DNA of 64,000 nt. Origin: Chloranthus sessilifolius (taxonomy: Eukaryota > Streptophyta > Magnoliopsida > Chloranthales > Chloranthaceae). The stretch is taken from NCBI GenBank assembly GCA_021018995.1, contig CM037585.1:125206831-125270830 (forward strand), read 5' to 3'. Each line of letters opens with the position of its first letter. Positions within the stretch are counted from its first letter, which is position 1. Positions 9,560 to 21,548 of this stretch are shown one piece after another. The notes beneath the pieces were generated by a model. That model was not told the DNA's origin, searched no databases, and saw nothing but the letters and a program-made list of their open reading frames with translations. Made by a program: the position numbers and the translations under genes.

Positions 9560-10035
9560 TGCTGAGAAAGATGCTCATCTGTTTAATTGAAATTGAATCA
9601 GAATCACTCACAGTTAGTTGACCAAGCTTTTTTTGGGCCACTATTATCGTAGGAAGTTGAAGCTCAGAATGCAGTGGAGCATTGTAGAGAAGCTACCTGG
9701 ATGGCAAAGTACCCATCAATAGTCACCATTTTGAGAAATATGTGACATCTAAGTCGTACAAATAAAGAGATCTATTCATTGATAAGAAAAAAAAAAACGT
9801 GAAAGGTGATTCTGCGCTTGCAAACTTGACAATTCAAACATTATTGCAGCTAGCTTAACCTGAAAATTCAAACATTATTGCAGCTAGCTTTTATTTTTTA
9901 GATTGTATTTCGGCTGTTTTTGCACAATTACAAGTTTGGCCTCCTAAATTTCAGACTTGTTACAGTATGACCCCTCTTGTTGGTAATTGTAACACTCTTA
10001 ATAATGGTATCTTGCTCAATTTATTAAAAATAAAA
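9560..10035. other. Spacer, no supported feature
   Basis: Contains a short direct repeat of AATTCAAACATTATTGCAGC (9831 and 9866) and nothing else I can support. Confidence 0.4.
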
Positions 10036-10601
10036 GGGCAAATTACCCAGGAGGGGTCAAAACTTTCGCTTTTTACCTGACAGGGTCTGAACTATCACTA
10101 ATGACCCAGCAAGGTCCATCCCCTAAAACTATGCTTTCGTGTTTACCTAATAGGGTTCAAAAAAATTTACGTGCTTAAATTTGGATTTAGTGACAAATGA
10201 TTTAGGTGAAAATACCCTTAGGTCCCATACGAGACCGATCAACTAATCTCATATGAGACCGATCAGTCCACTATAAGACCGATCAATCGGTCTCATATGA
10301 GACCGATCGGTCCCATATGAGATCAATCACTCTCATCTAAAGACCGACCGATCGGTCTCATATGAGACCGATTGATTGGTCCCATATGGGACCTAAGGGT
10401 ATTTTCATCTAACTCATTTTTCACTTAATCCAAATTTAAGCACATGTCAAAAAAAAATTAAAGATAGCATTAGTGCATATGTTTCTTTAACACCTAAGAA
10501 CTGAAAACTACGAGGTCTCAGACCCTACTGGGTCATTACCGATCTTTCAGACCGTGTTAAGTAAATACCTTTTAGCTTGGCACCCTGTCAGGTAAAAAAT
10601 C
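10036..10601. mobile_element. Long foldback MITE with GACCGATCGGTC centre
   Basis: The outer arms pair over more than 100 bp. TTTTTACCTGACAGGGT, then AATGACCCAG, then GTGCTTAAATTTGG on the left recur in inverted form on the right. The very outer left end (GGGCAAATTACCCAGGAGGGG) has no visible right partner, so the right end is truncated or eroded. The centre (10215-10390) holds about seven GACCGATC / GATCGGTC words interleaved with CATATGAG. Non-coding. Superfamily inferred as Mutator-like from the long arms. Confidence 0.65.
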
Positions 10602-12326
10602 CAAAATAAAATATAAATAATCCCCATATATAGCATGCTCAAGATAACTAAAACAACAATCATGGCGACTAAGATTAACTAATTATAATGATAAAAAACA
10701 ATCAAATGATAACAAATATACAAGCCATCACATGATCACGAATGCCCAACATCAAGATAGTATCCAAATTCCAAAGTGAACAATAACCTTTAAAAAGTAA
10801 ATCCAAAAAGACCGTAGAAAATTCAAACATGTATGCCCTGTGAATTCATAAAACACATCATCTTATTTTCATCCTTCAGAGCATATGTTGCCTTTATAAC
10901 TCCCTTCTTCTTTCAAACCTTCTAACTTGATTAATTCATCTATGCATAGAAGAGTAAGGATCATGGAATGTGGAGGTTTGTACGAGCTGATTGGTAGTAG
11001 ACTTTTTTAGGTAAATATTTAACTTTTCCAATGGTGATATCAATGTCGATTCAACACTTCCGCGTTTTCTTTTCTCATAGTTGGACGATGATGAAGCCAG
11101 CCTACACATACTTTGAGTTGATTTTCTGAGTGAGTTTCATCTTCGTAACGCAGGACATGATTCTTGTCTATATCCAAGTCAATAACTTTCTCAATATTAC
11201 GACACGAGTTTGGTGTGATTGGTATTTCATTTGTTTCTTCAGCATGTAGCTTCTTGCAAACAGTAAATAGGAGTTTTTTTTTTAATTACTTTTTTTAATA
11301 GGTAAGCTAGGATTGAACCTGCAAAATGGGAGTCTCTTCCTTCAGTTTGTGTACCTGTAGAAATCAGAGAAAAACTTTAACGACTAAATTTAATATCATG
11401 CAAGTAAGAATGAAATGATATATTTACCACTAATATGACAAGTCAGTGATAAAGAGAAAAATTCATTTTTCTAAATGGTTTCGCCTCTGGGTGTGTCTAT
11501 ATGTGAAATTATCATCTTCAAATCATTCAGTAAAAGAAATCATTTAAAGATATATTTAAAAGAAAGGATGAACTTACACTAAGATACGCATCCTACTCGG
11601 CATCTTTGGCAATCGGGGGTAACCATCTTGGAATAATCGTCCCAACAAAATCCCCTTTGACTAATGAGAGGATTTTAAATATTTGACATCCAGGTATTTT
11701 AAATCCAGGATTTTAAATATTTGGATTACAAATCTCGTATTAGGATTTTTAGGCAGTATATTTGGATTTTGCCCGAGGATATGTAAATGCTTCGTTTTGC
11801 TAGTTAAAAAATGGATTTAGATTTCGTATACGCAACTTTTATATATGGTGACACTGGCACATAGCATGCGAATCATCGAATCATGGACCTAAGATGAACA
11901 CGAATTACAGGCCAGTGTATTCGCAAACCATAAATCATAAAAGAGTTATCACTTACCAAACCCATAAAATCTACCAACTTCAGACATAAAAAAACTACCT
12001 ACTTTATATGAAAAATCGTATACAATTTCTAACACATAAAAGTACAAATCACTGATCAACAACAAAATCATAAAAAAGCATACATGTACGTGCAAAGCAT
12101 AAATCGTAGAAAGAGTTATTGTACCCATAAAAATTTACCAACTTCAAACCCATATAAGAGTTATCAAACCCATAAAAAAACTACCTACTTCGTATAATAG
12201 ATCATATACAACTTCAAACACATAAAAATTAACCACTGCAAACCATCAATCAACTAAACAAACTCATAAAAAGTTACGAAACCTTTAATCTTCTCATATA
12301 CTATTAATCCAAACAAACAAAAAGTG
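10602..12326. other. AT-rich spacer, no gene seen
   Basis: About 1.7 kb of AT-rich DNA. Around 11650-11830 there are repeated ATTTTAAAT and GGATTTGGATT-like words that recall 26570-26760, possibly a further MITE whose ends I cannot fix. Phrases near 11940-12200 repeat loosely (CCCATAAAA, CTACCTACTT), showing local duplication. Confidence 0.4.
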
Positions 12327-12810
12327 TTACCATAATAAAATGATCGAAAAGTTTAAACAAGTGGATGAGAGGAGTAATTGTATCCACTTCTTCTTTCTAT
12401 CATTGCTAAAAGTGGACAACATCTCGATAGTCCCGGGTTTAGCACTTAGTAGCCTTTGGTGTGCTTTGAACACCTCATCTTTAGACAGGCCTGGCACCGT
12501 TGAGATCCAATTGAACACTTGGATTGGGGTAGGTTGTTTGGCTGGTTTCCTTGCTGCCAAGAATTCTTTGATTGAACAAGACACCTCGTAAATTGCATTA
12601 GCCACTTTATCTTCCTCACCCTTTTTTTGGGTCGGGGTAGGTCGTTTGGCCGGTTCCTTAAAGCATGTACCATGCTCCTATGGCCGCTATAAGGAAACCT
12701 ACGAGAGTCACAATAATCTCAGTTTCCTCTTCTTCGCGCCTCTCCTCTCCCTCTCTTGCACGCTTCCGCTGTAATCGCAAATTAGTCTCGTTACTACCCA
12801 TTTCTGTTTG
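12327..12810 (-). pseudogene. Fragment resembling Myb/SANT-like (PIF/Harbinger-associated) protein
   Basis: The minus-strand frame 12605-12327 (92 codons) has the look of the C-terminal helical part of plant Myb/SANT-like proteins, which are related to PIF/Harbinger ORF1 products: an alternating hydrophobic segment (VFNWISTVPGLSKDEVFKAH) followed by a basic FSNDRKKKWIQLLL stretch. Just upstream, in another frame, 12800-12660 encodes MGSNETNLRLQRKRAREG followed by an acidic run and a hydrophobic segment ending at a stop. The two pieces are out of frame, and the phrase TTGGGGTAGGT / TCGGGGTAGGT is duplicated (12524, 12634). I infer a broken gene or element ORF; confidence in the family is modest. 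Confidence 0.35.
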
Positions 12811-12915
12811 AAGGAACCTGATATGAAATGAATCAGTCAAGTTTTTTATAAAGAACATGATAGGAATTTTTAGTAAAATTTGATTAATCCATACACTACA
12901 TGTGAGGTTAAACAC

Positions 12916-13461
12916 CAGATTTTTAAGGTTATTCTATCAAGCACCAGATGGGAATATTGAACCTAAGTTACTCTTCAACAACACTCTAAAAATTCGTACT
13001 GTGAGGCAAATTCAACAATAACTCACCAATCTTCAAATTAAAATCAGAACTTCAAAACAGCTAGGTAACAAAGACAGTGCATGCAATAAATTAGATTTCA
13101 AACAAGTTCAATTTTTTGCAACTATATTCAGTATTGGGTACAAATGCATGCCAATTGCATTTGGGAGAAAAATCCACTACAAGGTATAGATGTGAGTACA
13201 AATGTATTTGGGTAAAATTGGTGAGAAAACCAATTATTGTGTACAATTGTGAGAAATGAACTACTAGAAGCATAATCATCTGTGAGAAAAGGTCAAACAC
13301 TAAGAGAGCCCACTATTTTACTGAATATCCTTTGAGAAAAATCATTTGCATTCTTCAAGGTTTGCAAATCTAGAGTTCAACTCGACCATTTCACATTGTC
13401 TGACAGTCATCTGAACAGTGAAAATCAAAAGGCTAGATATATTAGGTTCTTGCTAGCAAAC
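12916..13461. other. Left flank of the Tekay insertion
   Basis: AT-rich and non-coding. The Tekay-type element is inserted at 13461/13462. The sequence resumes at 25960 after one copy of the CAAAC duplication, so 12.9-13.46 and 25.96-26.5 kb were once contiguous. Confidence 0.5.
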
Positions 13462-13673
13462 TGTAATATCCAGAAAATTGAGCGTTGAACTTTGACCTCG
13501 GGATCTGTGCCCGACTGGTCGTAGGGTTGACCAAGTGATGGTCAAACAATGAACTCATGGAGTGATGAGCTGACATAGTATAAATGTGACTTAAGCGTGG
13601 CGCATAGTGTGAGTTAGTGGTCACGTATACCTATCTCTGGTGTATGTGTTTAACACACAAGCAGGAGAGAGGA

Positions 13674-13680
13674 TATAAGG
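13674..13680 (+). promoter_or_regulatory. Candidate TATA box of the Tekay 5' LTR
   Basis: TATAAGG about 212 bp into the LTR, with a (GA)-rich tract some 50 bp downstream. No other TATA-like motif upstream of the word cluster is as good. The start site is not determined. Confidence 0.4.
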
Positions 13681-14059
13681 GTTTTAATAACCCTAGAAAT
13701 CCTTTTGTTTTGTTTGGTCAAGGAATTAAGAAGAGAGAGAGAGAGAGGGAGAAAACAAGAGGAGTTATTGAGGCTGGAAGTTAATGCAAATAAAGAGGAG
13801 ATTAGAGCATTGAATGTTGATTCAACGCTTGAGGAGCCGTTGAAGCGAAAACATGGAACCCTAGCCATCAAACCCAACAAATCAACCCTTTAAAGGATTT
13901 ATTGAGGTATGTTGTATTAGATTTCAATACCTAGAGAATTGATGAGTTAAATTCAGTCTAGCATAGTTAATATGATAGATTAAAGACTTAGAAAAAGAAG
14001 GAAAAAGAAAAAGAATGAGTTTTGGAAGAACAGCCCGAAAGGGGGCTGAATCTGGCCAA

Positions 14060-14430
14060 ATCGATTAATCGAAATCAAGGTTCGATTAATCGATTTTGGC
14101 CCAGAAGTTGAAAAGTCAAGGATGCCCGATTTCGATTAATCGATTTGAATTTCGATTAATCGAATTGGAAGGTCGATTAATCGATTTGGGAATCGACTAA
14201 TCGACTAGGTACCTCCAGTGGCTGGAGAAACAAGACCTGGGGAAATTGACTAATCGAGTTGGGAAATCGATTAATCGATTTTGGATTTCGATTAATCGAT
14301 TTGGGATCGACTAATCGATTTCGGACTTTCGACTACTCGATTTGAGAATCGACTTTACAATGCTAGGGATTTCGATTAATCGATTTGGGTTTCGATTAAT
14401 CGATTTTGGTAATCGATTAATCGACTTTGG
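14060..14430 (+). repeat. TCGATTAATCGA word cluster, 5' LTR
   Basis: About ten perfect or near-perfect copies of the 12-bp palindrome TCGATTAATCGA, plus variants such as TCGACTAATCGA, spaced irregularly in otherwise unremarkable text. The 3' LTR keeps the cluster at 24069-24420 with several point changes and one word-containing deletion. A related cluster precedes the extra ORF (21250-21525). Confidence 0.9.
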
Positions 14431-15943
14431 CAGATTTACTTGACTTTCTAGTTTGACTTTGAGATTCATGGAGGGTCTAGGACCTTCTCTATTGCATCTT
14501 TAGTAATGTGTTACATGTGTTGTAATGTACCATAGGTGGTACGTGTGAAAGCGAGCACAAGGAGCCGCGTGGGACCTTGATGCTTGGACCATCTGAGACC
14601 TGAGGTAGGGAACACCTTGAACATGTACTTTAATTGCAAGAGCATGTATGTAGTGATATAGATATAAATTTGAAAATGTTTTAACTGTGAAAAGCTTTGT
14701 GAAAATGGGTGTGTGTGTGACACTAAGAAAATGATAAAGGCATCAGTGTGATGCGAATAACTGAGACAAGTAAGTTAATGAAAATGAGACATCTCCAGGG
14801 GATGAGAAAGTGATAAGGGCATCAAGGTGATGCGAGTAATTTAGACATCCCAGGGATGTAAACAAGATTGAATAACTACTGTTGAGGCCTAACTGATATA
14901 AGATAGCACTTTACACGGTGAATAACTATATGTAAAGCACATGTTATTTTTGTTATTTGATGTTTGATTAGGATACCCACAACTGACGTGGAAGGATATC
15001 TATAACCGATACGGCGGCCAATCCGTACACCTGTGCGGAGGTCTATCCGTACACAGTAAGCACATCCCAGGGAAATTGAGTTGAGATTTAACCCCGCCGC
15101 CTATTGAGAAAGGGGCTTGGGTAGTATTCCCAGGGAATACATATAACAACTGTCTATTTAGGCGACGATGGTGGGTATTCCATCGGGGCTCGATGCTATA
15201 TTGCTCGGGGATTACTTAAGTTGAAGATTTAAGTTTTGCTTTAGGCCTGTTCAGTGTCATTCATGATAAATCAACAGTAAAGTAAGACATGCAAATTACC
15301 AGTAAACTTGAATGCAAATCATTATCTTTTAAACTGTTTTTCTAGCAAATGCATAGACACATCATGCTTAGAATATCATGGAATATATGTGAGATTTTGA
15401 TTTATATGGTCATTGTGTTGTTCCTTATTGAGCTAGGATGTAGCTCACCCTTTAGACTATACGTCGCAGGTCCATTGTTAGTAGCGACCGAGGCTTCGGG
15501 AGACGTAGATCCGAGTGATTCGGATTACGTGCCTAGGGACGAGTTGGAGCCTCCTCCCGAGGACTTCTTCTAGGAGACTCTGCTGTGTACTTTGATAGAG
15601 AGTCAGTTTTGAGAGCAGATTGTACGGCTTGGTATGTCAAGCCTTTATTTTTGTCAAACAATGTAATTAGATAGATATAATTCTTTTGGGCGAACCATCT
15701 GGGGTGATCTGTTTATCACCGATGGTTCGGATCGGTTCTCTGTTCATGTAGTGGCATGAAAGTAGAACCGTCTTTTGAATATGAAAGATGAGCATATTGA
15801 TTTTTCCGCCTTATGCAGTTAATTGCTTTATCTTGTTAATTGTTGCTTGTTATACCATTGTTCCGTGCATAGTTTTGGGGCACGGTCTGGAGGCTCGTGC
15901 TGATGGCACGGGATTCGGGGTGCCGAAATTCGGGCTGTCACAG

Positions 15944-15956
15944 TTGGTATCAAAGC
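15944..15956 (+). other. Primer-binding site (initiator Met tRNA type)
   Basis: TTGGTATCAAAGC begins one base after the 5' LTR. It matches the plant initiator methionine tRNA 3' end except at one or two positions (the perfect form elsewhere in the window is TGGTATCAGAGCC). Confidence 0.8.
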
Positions 15957-16033
15957 ATTTTCTTTTAGAAATTCTGACAATCATTCTTTTGTCAGAGCAT
16001 AGGGATTTCTGTTAATGAAAACTTTGTTTTCAC

Positions 16034-17429
16034 GTGCAGACTGTTATGTTTCCTAGAAGAAGAGGCCAACCCAAGGGCGGTCATCATAGAAATTTGCGTA
16101 GTCGAGATGATCTCATTTCGGATACCAATAGAGTACCTTTGGGACACGGAGGTGCTTCAGGTAGTGGCAGTCAAGAGGGCCACGATCAAGGAGAGAACCA
16201 AGATCAAGATCAGAGAGAACAGGAAAGAGTTAGAGAAAGGAATGAGGATAGAGAAGAACGTCAGAGGATGATGCACACCATGGAGACCATGGCGGCTGCT
16301 ATGGCCCAACAGGCAGCATCCTTGGCAGCTCATACTGCCCACGAGCAGCATCAGCCACCGACACCTCCAGTGGCTCCGACACCGCCAGTGTTTTCTGCTT
16401 TCACTGAGTTTAGGAGGATGAGACCTCCTAGCTTTTCGGGGCAGGCAGAGCCCATGGCAACCGAGAACTGGCTGAGTGAGATGGAGAAGGTGTTCAGTGT
16501 GCTCACTTGTACAGAGGACGAGAGAGTCCGTTGGGCAGCTTACATGTTAGACTGGGAGGCTGGGCCTTGGTGGAAGTCCGTTTCACGGACTAGGGCTCAG
16601 GAGACTCCAGATTTGCCCTGGACTTGGGATGAGTTCGTTGAGGAATTTAATAAACAGTACTTCCCATAAGTGGTGAGGAACCAGATGGAGATTCAATTTC
16701 TACAGCTTACTCAAGGGAAGATGACTGTTAGAGAGTATGGAGTGGAGTTCATGCGACTCGCTCGCTTCGAGCCCGACTACGTCATCACAGAGATGATGAG
16801 AGCGAAGAGGTTTCAACAAGGATTGAGACCGGACGTGAGGGGAGGAGTAGCACTATTCCAGTTGAGGACCTATGGGGAGGTCATGAGCAAAGCGCTCGTA
16901 GTGGAGGAAGAAAATAATAACAAATACCACCAGAGGGAACAACAAGGAAGGTGGAATACAGACCAAAGTAGAACAGGGAACTATGAGCCGGTGAATAAAA
17001 AGTCGAGATTCGTAGCAGGCAATCAGAAACCACCGCTCCAAGGAGGTTATGGGAGACCGGCGCAGCAGACCAACCAGCAGAAATTCTCATTGCTTGCGTC
17101 GGGGAGGCCGATGAGATACGAGAGCCCTGCTATTACTACCGGAGCTACAGTTACTCAGGGGTTCTCGCGAGCAGCTTCTTCCACGCCAAGGGAGACTTGT
17201 GCCAAGTGTGGCAAGTCTCATAGAACGGCTGACTGTAGGCAGGGAACTCGGGGCTGCTTTAGATGCGGCAATGTGGGCCACTTGATCAAGGAGTGTCCTG
17301 AGATGAACAAAGGGAAGACGGCTTCAGCTCCTGTGCCACGACCTATACAAGCAAAGAAGTCGATCATCCAAGGGAGAGCCTACGCAGTCACAGCTCAAGA
17401 GGCTCAAAATACAAATGATGTGATTGAAG
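16034..17429 (+). pseudogene. gag: gag of the Tekay-type element, one in-frame stop
   Basis: The frame begins at an ATG at 16034 (a second ATG at 16046 opens MFPRRRGQP). It runs through an acidic/Gln-rich region and then the gag core (ENWLSEMEKVFSVL, WWKSVSRTRA). A TAA at 16667-16669 follows FNKQYFP. The same frame then continues through the second half of the core (MTVREYGVEFMRLARFEPDY) to two zinc knuckles, CAKCGKSHRTADC and CFRCGNVGHLIKEC. The product would package element RNA in cytoplasmic particles. The frame is interrupted at 17430 by an intron-like segment. The stop makes this copy non-functional unless read through. Confidence 0.9.
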
Positions 17430-17572
17430 GTGAGTTTTCTTTTAAACAAAGAATTTCAATTCTAAAAATTTTAGATAGAGAAGGTGCATCCATATAGAAA
17501 ATATAAGAGAACTTGCATGTAATAAATTTTAGTATGATGATAGACATTATGTATATGTGTATTTATGATTAG
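17430..17572 (+). other. Intron-like segment between gag and protease
   Basis: 143 bp, markedly AT-richer than its neighbours. It starts GTGAGTTTTC and ends TTTATGATTAG. Removing it joins the gag frame to the protease frame exactly at the codon level: the flanking residues become DVIEG then TLQIYKKG, the same junction that is continuous in ordinary Tekay/Del polyproteins. The length is not a multiple of three, so unspliced RNA would end gag soon after the zinc knuckles, while spliced RNA would make gag-pol. An insertion or captured intron is the alternative. Confidence 0.6.
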
Positions 17573-20500
17573 GTACATTACAAATTTATAAGAAGGGAAG
17601 CGACGTGACATACGAAGCTCGAGTGTTGATAGACCCGGGGTCTACCCACTCATTTGTTACCCCTCGCTTCACAAAGAGGATGGAAGTCGACCCAGAGGAG
17701 TTAGACTTTGTGTTAACCGTGACCGCTCCTACTGGGAAATCGGTTGATACCGAAAAGGGTTGCAACTCCGTGATCGTGAGGGTCATGGATGGAGACGTCT
17801 TTGAGCTACCGGCGAACCTAATTCTGTTAGACATGCAAGGATTCGACATGATCCTTGGCATGGATTGGTTGTCAACTCACTGTGCGACGGTAGATTGCAA
17901 GAATAAGGTCGTCATCTTCAGACCCAACACGAGGAGATCGTTTAAATTTCGAGGAGAGAGGTCGACGCATATGCCACTTATCTCGGCAGTCAGAGCCGAG
18001 CGTTTGATTAGAAAAGGGTGTAGTGGATACTTGACATTCTTGAAGGAGCATAAAAAAGAGAAGAATGTTATCTCTGAGATAGCAGTTGTGCGAGACTTCC
18101 CCGATGTATTTCCGGAGGAGTTACCCGGATTACCTCCAGAGAGAAGTAGAATTCGCCATCGACTTAGCACCAGGAACGGAGCCTGTTTCTGAAGCACCAT
18201 ACAGAATGGCTCCTGCTGAGTTGAAGGAATTGAAGGAGCAGTTACAAGAGCTAATGGACAAGGGATTCGTTAGACCGAGCGTGTCTCCATGGGGAGCACC
18301 GGTCTTGTTTGTAAAGAAGAAAGATGGGTCAATGCATCTGTGCATTGACTGTCGACAATTGAACAAACTTACCATCAAGAATCGATACCCTTTGCCTAGG
18401 ATAGATGACCTGCTTGATCAACTACAAGGAGCAAGGTATTTCTCCAAGATCGATCTAAAATCGAGATACCATCAGTTGAGAGTCAAGGCAGAGGATATTC
18501 AGAAGACTGCATTCAAGACTCGGTACAGACACTATGAATTCCTGGTGATGTCGTTTGGGTTGACAAATGCCCCGATGTCATTCATGGATCTGATAAATAG
18601 GGTGTTTAAACAACACCTGGACTCTTGTGTCGTAGTGTTTGTTGACGACATCCTGATCTATTCAAAATCAGAAGAAGAGCATGAGAAGCACTTAAGAATA
18701 GCCCTACAAACTCTATGTGAACACAACTGTATGCTAAGCTAAGCAAATGCGAGTTTTGGTTAGAAGTTAGCTTTTTGGGACACGTTGTCTCAAAGCATGG
18801 TGTCACTGTAGATCCAGTAAAGATCGAAGTAGTAGTAAATTGGGAGCAACCAAAGACCGTGACCGACATCTGCAGTTTCCTTGGATTAGCGGGATACTAT
18901 CGACGTTTCGTTGAGGGTTTTTCAAAGATATCGGGACCACTCACGAGACTCACACGGAAAGACACAAGGTTCGAATGGAGTGGGGCATGCGAGAAGAGTT
19001 TTCAAGAACTCAAGAAGAGACTCACTTCAGCTCCAGTATTAGCGATTCCTTCAGGCAGTGGAGGGTTCGCAGTGTATAGCGATGCTTCGTATACTGGTTT
19101 GGGCTATGTGCTTAATCAACATAGAAAGGTGATAGCGTATGGGTCGAGACAGTTGAAAGGGCATGAGAAGAATTATCCGACACATGACCTGGAATTAGCA
19201 GCGATCATTTTTGCGCTCAAGATTTGGAGACATTACTTGTACAGTGAGACCTTTGAGATCTTCACCGATCATAAGAGTCTCAGATATCTGTTTAAACAGA
19301 ATGAACTAAATATGAGGTAGCGCAAATGGATGGAGTTTTTCAAGGACTATGACTGTTCCATACAGTACCATCCAAGCAAGGCTAATGTAGTAGCCGATGC
19401 CTTGAGTCGGAAGGGTTCAGTTCAATTGGCCAATTTAATTTTGGGAATGCATAAATGGAAGTTGTTTGAGGATCTGGCGCTGTATGATGCGAACATCGAG
19501 TCGCAAGCTACAGGAGCCTTTTTGGCTAATATATCAGTGAGACCGGTGATATTTGAGCATATCCACGAGTTATAGATGAAAGTCCCGGCGCTAACAAAGA
19601 TTCGTCAAGATGTAACTGAAGGCATTGGATCTGAGTTCTCGATCAAGGAGGATGGTTCCTTATTGTTCAAGGGCCGTCTTTGCAATCCGGACAATGCCGA
19701 CCTGAGGCGAACAATTCTTGATGAATCTCACAAATCCAATTATGCAATTCACCCGGGTAGCACAAAGATGTATCAAGACTTGAAAAGAATTACTGGTGGA
19801 GAGGTTTGAAACAAGACGTGGCAGAATACGTGTCGCGGTGTTTGACGTGCCAACAAGTGAAGATCGATCATAGACACCCTGCGAGATTATTGCAGCCTCT
19901 ACCTATATCGGAATGGAAGTGGGAATCGATCTCTATGGATTTCATTGTTGGGCTCCCGCGTACTGCAAAGAAGTACAATGCCATTTGGGTAGTGGTCGAT
20001 CGACTGACCAAGTCAGCGCACTTCTTGCCTTACAACACGATGTACACGGCGGAAAGACTGGCAGAGTTGTATATGAAAGAGTTTGTCCATTTGCATGGGA
20101 TTCCGACTAGCATTGTTTCAGACCGTGACCCATTGTATACATCAAAGTTTTGGAAGAAATTTCAAGAAGGAATGAGAACGCGACTAGATTTCAGTACGAC
20201 ATTCTATCCACAAACCGACGAACAGACTAAGAGGGTCAATCAGATCATCGAGGACATGCTTAGGGCATGTACGTTAGAATTGCAAGGATCGTGGGATCAA
20301 CACCTACCGTTGATTGAGTTTGCATATAAAAACAGCTTTCAGACGAGCATTGGGATGGCACCATATGAAGCACTTTATGGACGGCGATGTAGATCGCCCA
20401 TCAATTGGGAGGAAACGGGTGAGAAATTTGTTTTGGGACCCGAAATACTTGAAGATAATGCCACCTATGTTCGTATGATAAGGGCAAAACTCAAAGCGGC

Positions 20501-21041
20501 TCAGAGCAGATAGAAAAGTTACGCCGAGATCAAGCGGACGAGTGTAGACTTCAATGTGGGTGAACACGTGTTCGTGAAAGTGTCACCTATGAAGGGGGTG
20601 ATGAGATTTGGAAAAAGAGGGAAGTTAAGTCCCCGCTATCTTGGACTATTTGAGGTTCTGGGTCGAGTAGGGGAAGTTGCTTACCGCATTGGATTACCAC
20701 CATTATTTGATCAAGTACACAATGTGTTTCACGTATCTATGCTCAGGAAATATCTTAATGACCCTGATCACATGTTGAGCGGTCAATCATTTGAGATGCA
20801 TGAGGATATGACCATGATCGAAGAGCCGGCGGAGATTTTGGATCGAAAGGAACAAGTGTTGCGAACAAAAGTGATTCCATTAGTACTTGTTCGATGGAAG
20901 TATCATCCGGTCGAAGAAGCTACGTGGGAACGAGAGGCCGACGTGAAAGAACAGTATCTAGACTTGTTTACGCTTGAGAGAAAAAAAATAAAAAATTTAT
21001 ATCACCGCAAGCATGGTTGTGGATGTAACCATATGTTGTAA
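17573..21041 (+). pseudogene. pol: pol (PR-RT-RH-INT-chromodomain) of the Tekay-type element
   Basis: Protease: active site VLIDPGSTHSF near 17626 (usual form DSGAT/S). Reverse transcriptase: [11 protein letters not shown] and the catalytic FVDDILIYS at 18638. RNase [12 protein letters not shown] near 19072. Integrase: CLTCQQVK zinc half-site, SMDFIVGLP and VSDRDPLYTSKFW acidic residues, then the E-containing helix. Chromodomain: VRWKYHPVEEATWEREADV near 20892-20950. Lesions: a frameshift near 18145 in a GA-run, a frameshift near 18727, TAG at 19318 and 19573, a frameshift near 19800 inside the integrase zinc site, and TAG at 20511. All catalytic motifs survive, so decay is by scattered point lesions. 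The chromodomain would steer integration to marked chromatin. Confidence 0.92.
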
Positions 21042-21249
21042 TCCAATGTCGATCTTTTGATCAATGTATTCAATAGAAACAATTTTAATCCGCATAATGT
21101 TACTAATATGTCGAATGCGTACTTAGAATTCAACATAGCCATGACATAGCCGTGATGACGTATTTCGCAGAACCAATGACCAACTGGTCATGTTTTACCA
21201 AGGAACCAAAAGAGACAGAAAATTTTAAAATCTGAAGAGTTTGATCAAA

Positions 21250-21525
21250 ACCGATTAATCGATTTGGAAATTCGATTAATCGATTTTGGTCGATTAGTCG
21301 ACTGGCATGCGCTAGTGATTTGAAGAACTTCACGATTTCGATTAATCGAAGTGAAATTCGATTAGTCGACTGGCTCACGCCAGTGAGCTCGAAAAGTTGA
21401 AATTTTAAATGACCACGATTTCGATTAATCAATTTTGTGTTTCGATTAATCGATTTTGGAAATCGATTTCGCGCGGCTGAACCTAGTTTTGAAACTTGAT
21501 TAATCGATTTTAGAAATCGATTAAT
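21250..21525 (+). repeat. TCGATTAATCGA word cluster upstream of the extra ORF
   Basis: About six CGATTAATCGATTT-type words and several variants, in the same style as the LTR cluster but in different surrounding text. It ends about 15 bp before a strong TATA box, so here the words sit in a promoter-proximal position. Confidence 0.85.
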
Positions 21526-21537
21526 CGAACCAGGGCC

Positions 21538-21548
21538 TATATATATAA
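21538..21548 (+). promoter_or_regulatory. TATA box for the extra ORF
   Basis: CTATATATATAAATC gives a strong plant TATA. A start some 30 bases on would leave a leader of about 200 bp, containing TCTAGGG / CCCTAG (telo-box-like) words, before the ATG at 21776. This makes the extra ORF look like an independent transcription unit inside the retrotransposon. Confidence 0.55.

Larger units (their letters stand above)
13462..15942 (+). repeat. 5' LTR of the Tekay-type element
   Basis: Starts TGTAATATCC and ends GGGCTGTCACA, 2481 bp. A TATAAGG box at 13674-13680 is the best core promoter candidate; the 3' LTR has GATAAAAGG at that place. The cluster of TCGATTAATCGA words at 14060-14430 lies about 380 bp downstream. 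Open frames inside the LTR (for example 13705-13893 and 15349-15573) have no gag/pol similarity and are probably incidental. Confidence 0.95.

Noticed and set aside
13705..15573. Short frames within the 5' LTR (also 25361-25673 in the 3' LTR)
   Set aside because: LTR sequence with no similarity to gag, pol or known accessory proteins; the two LTR versions differ by substitutions without sign of coding constraint.
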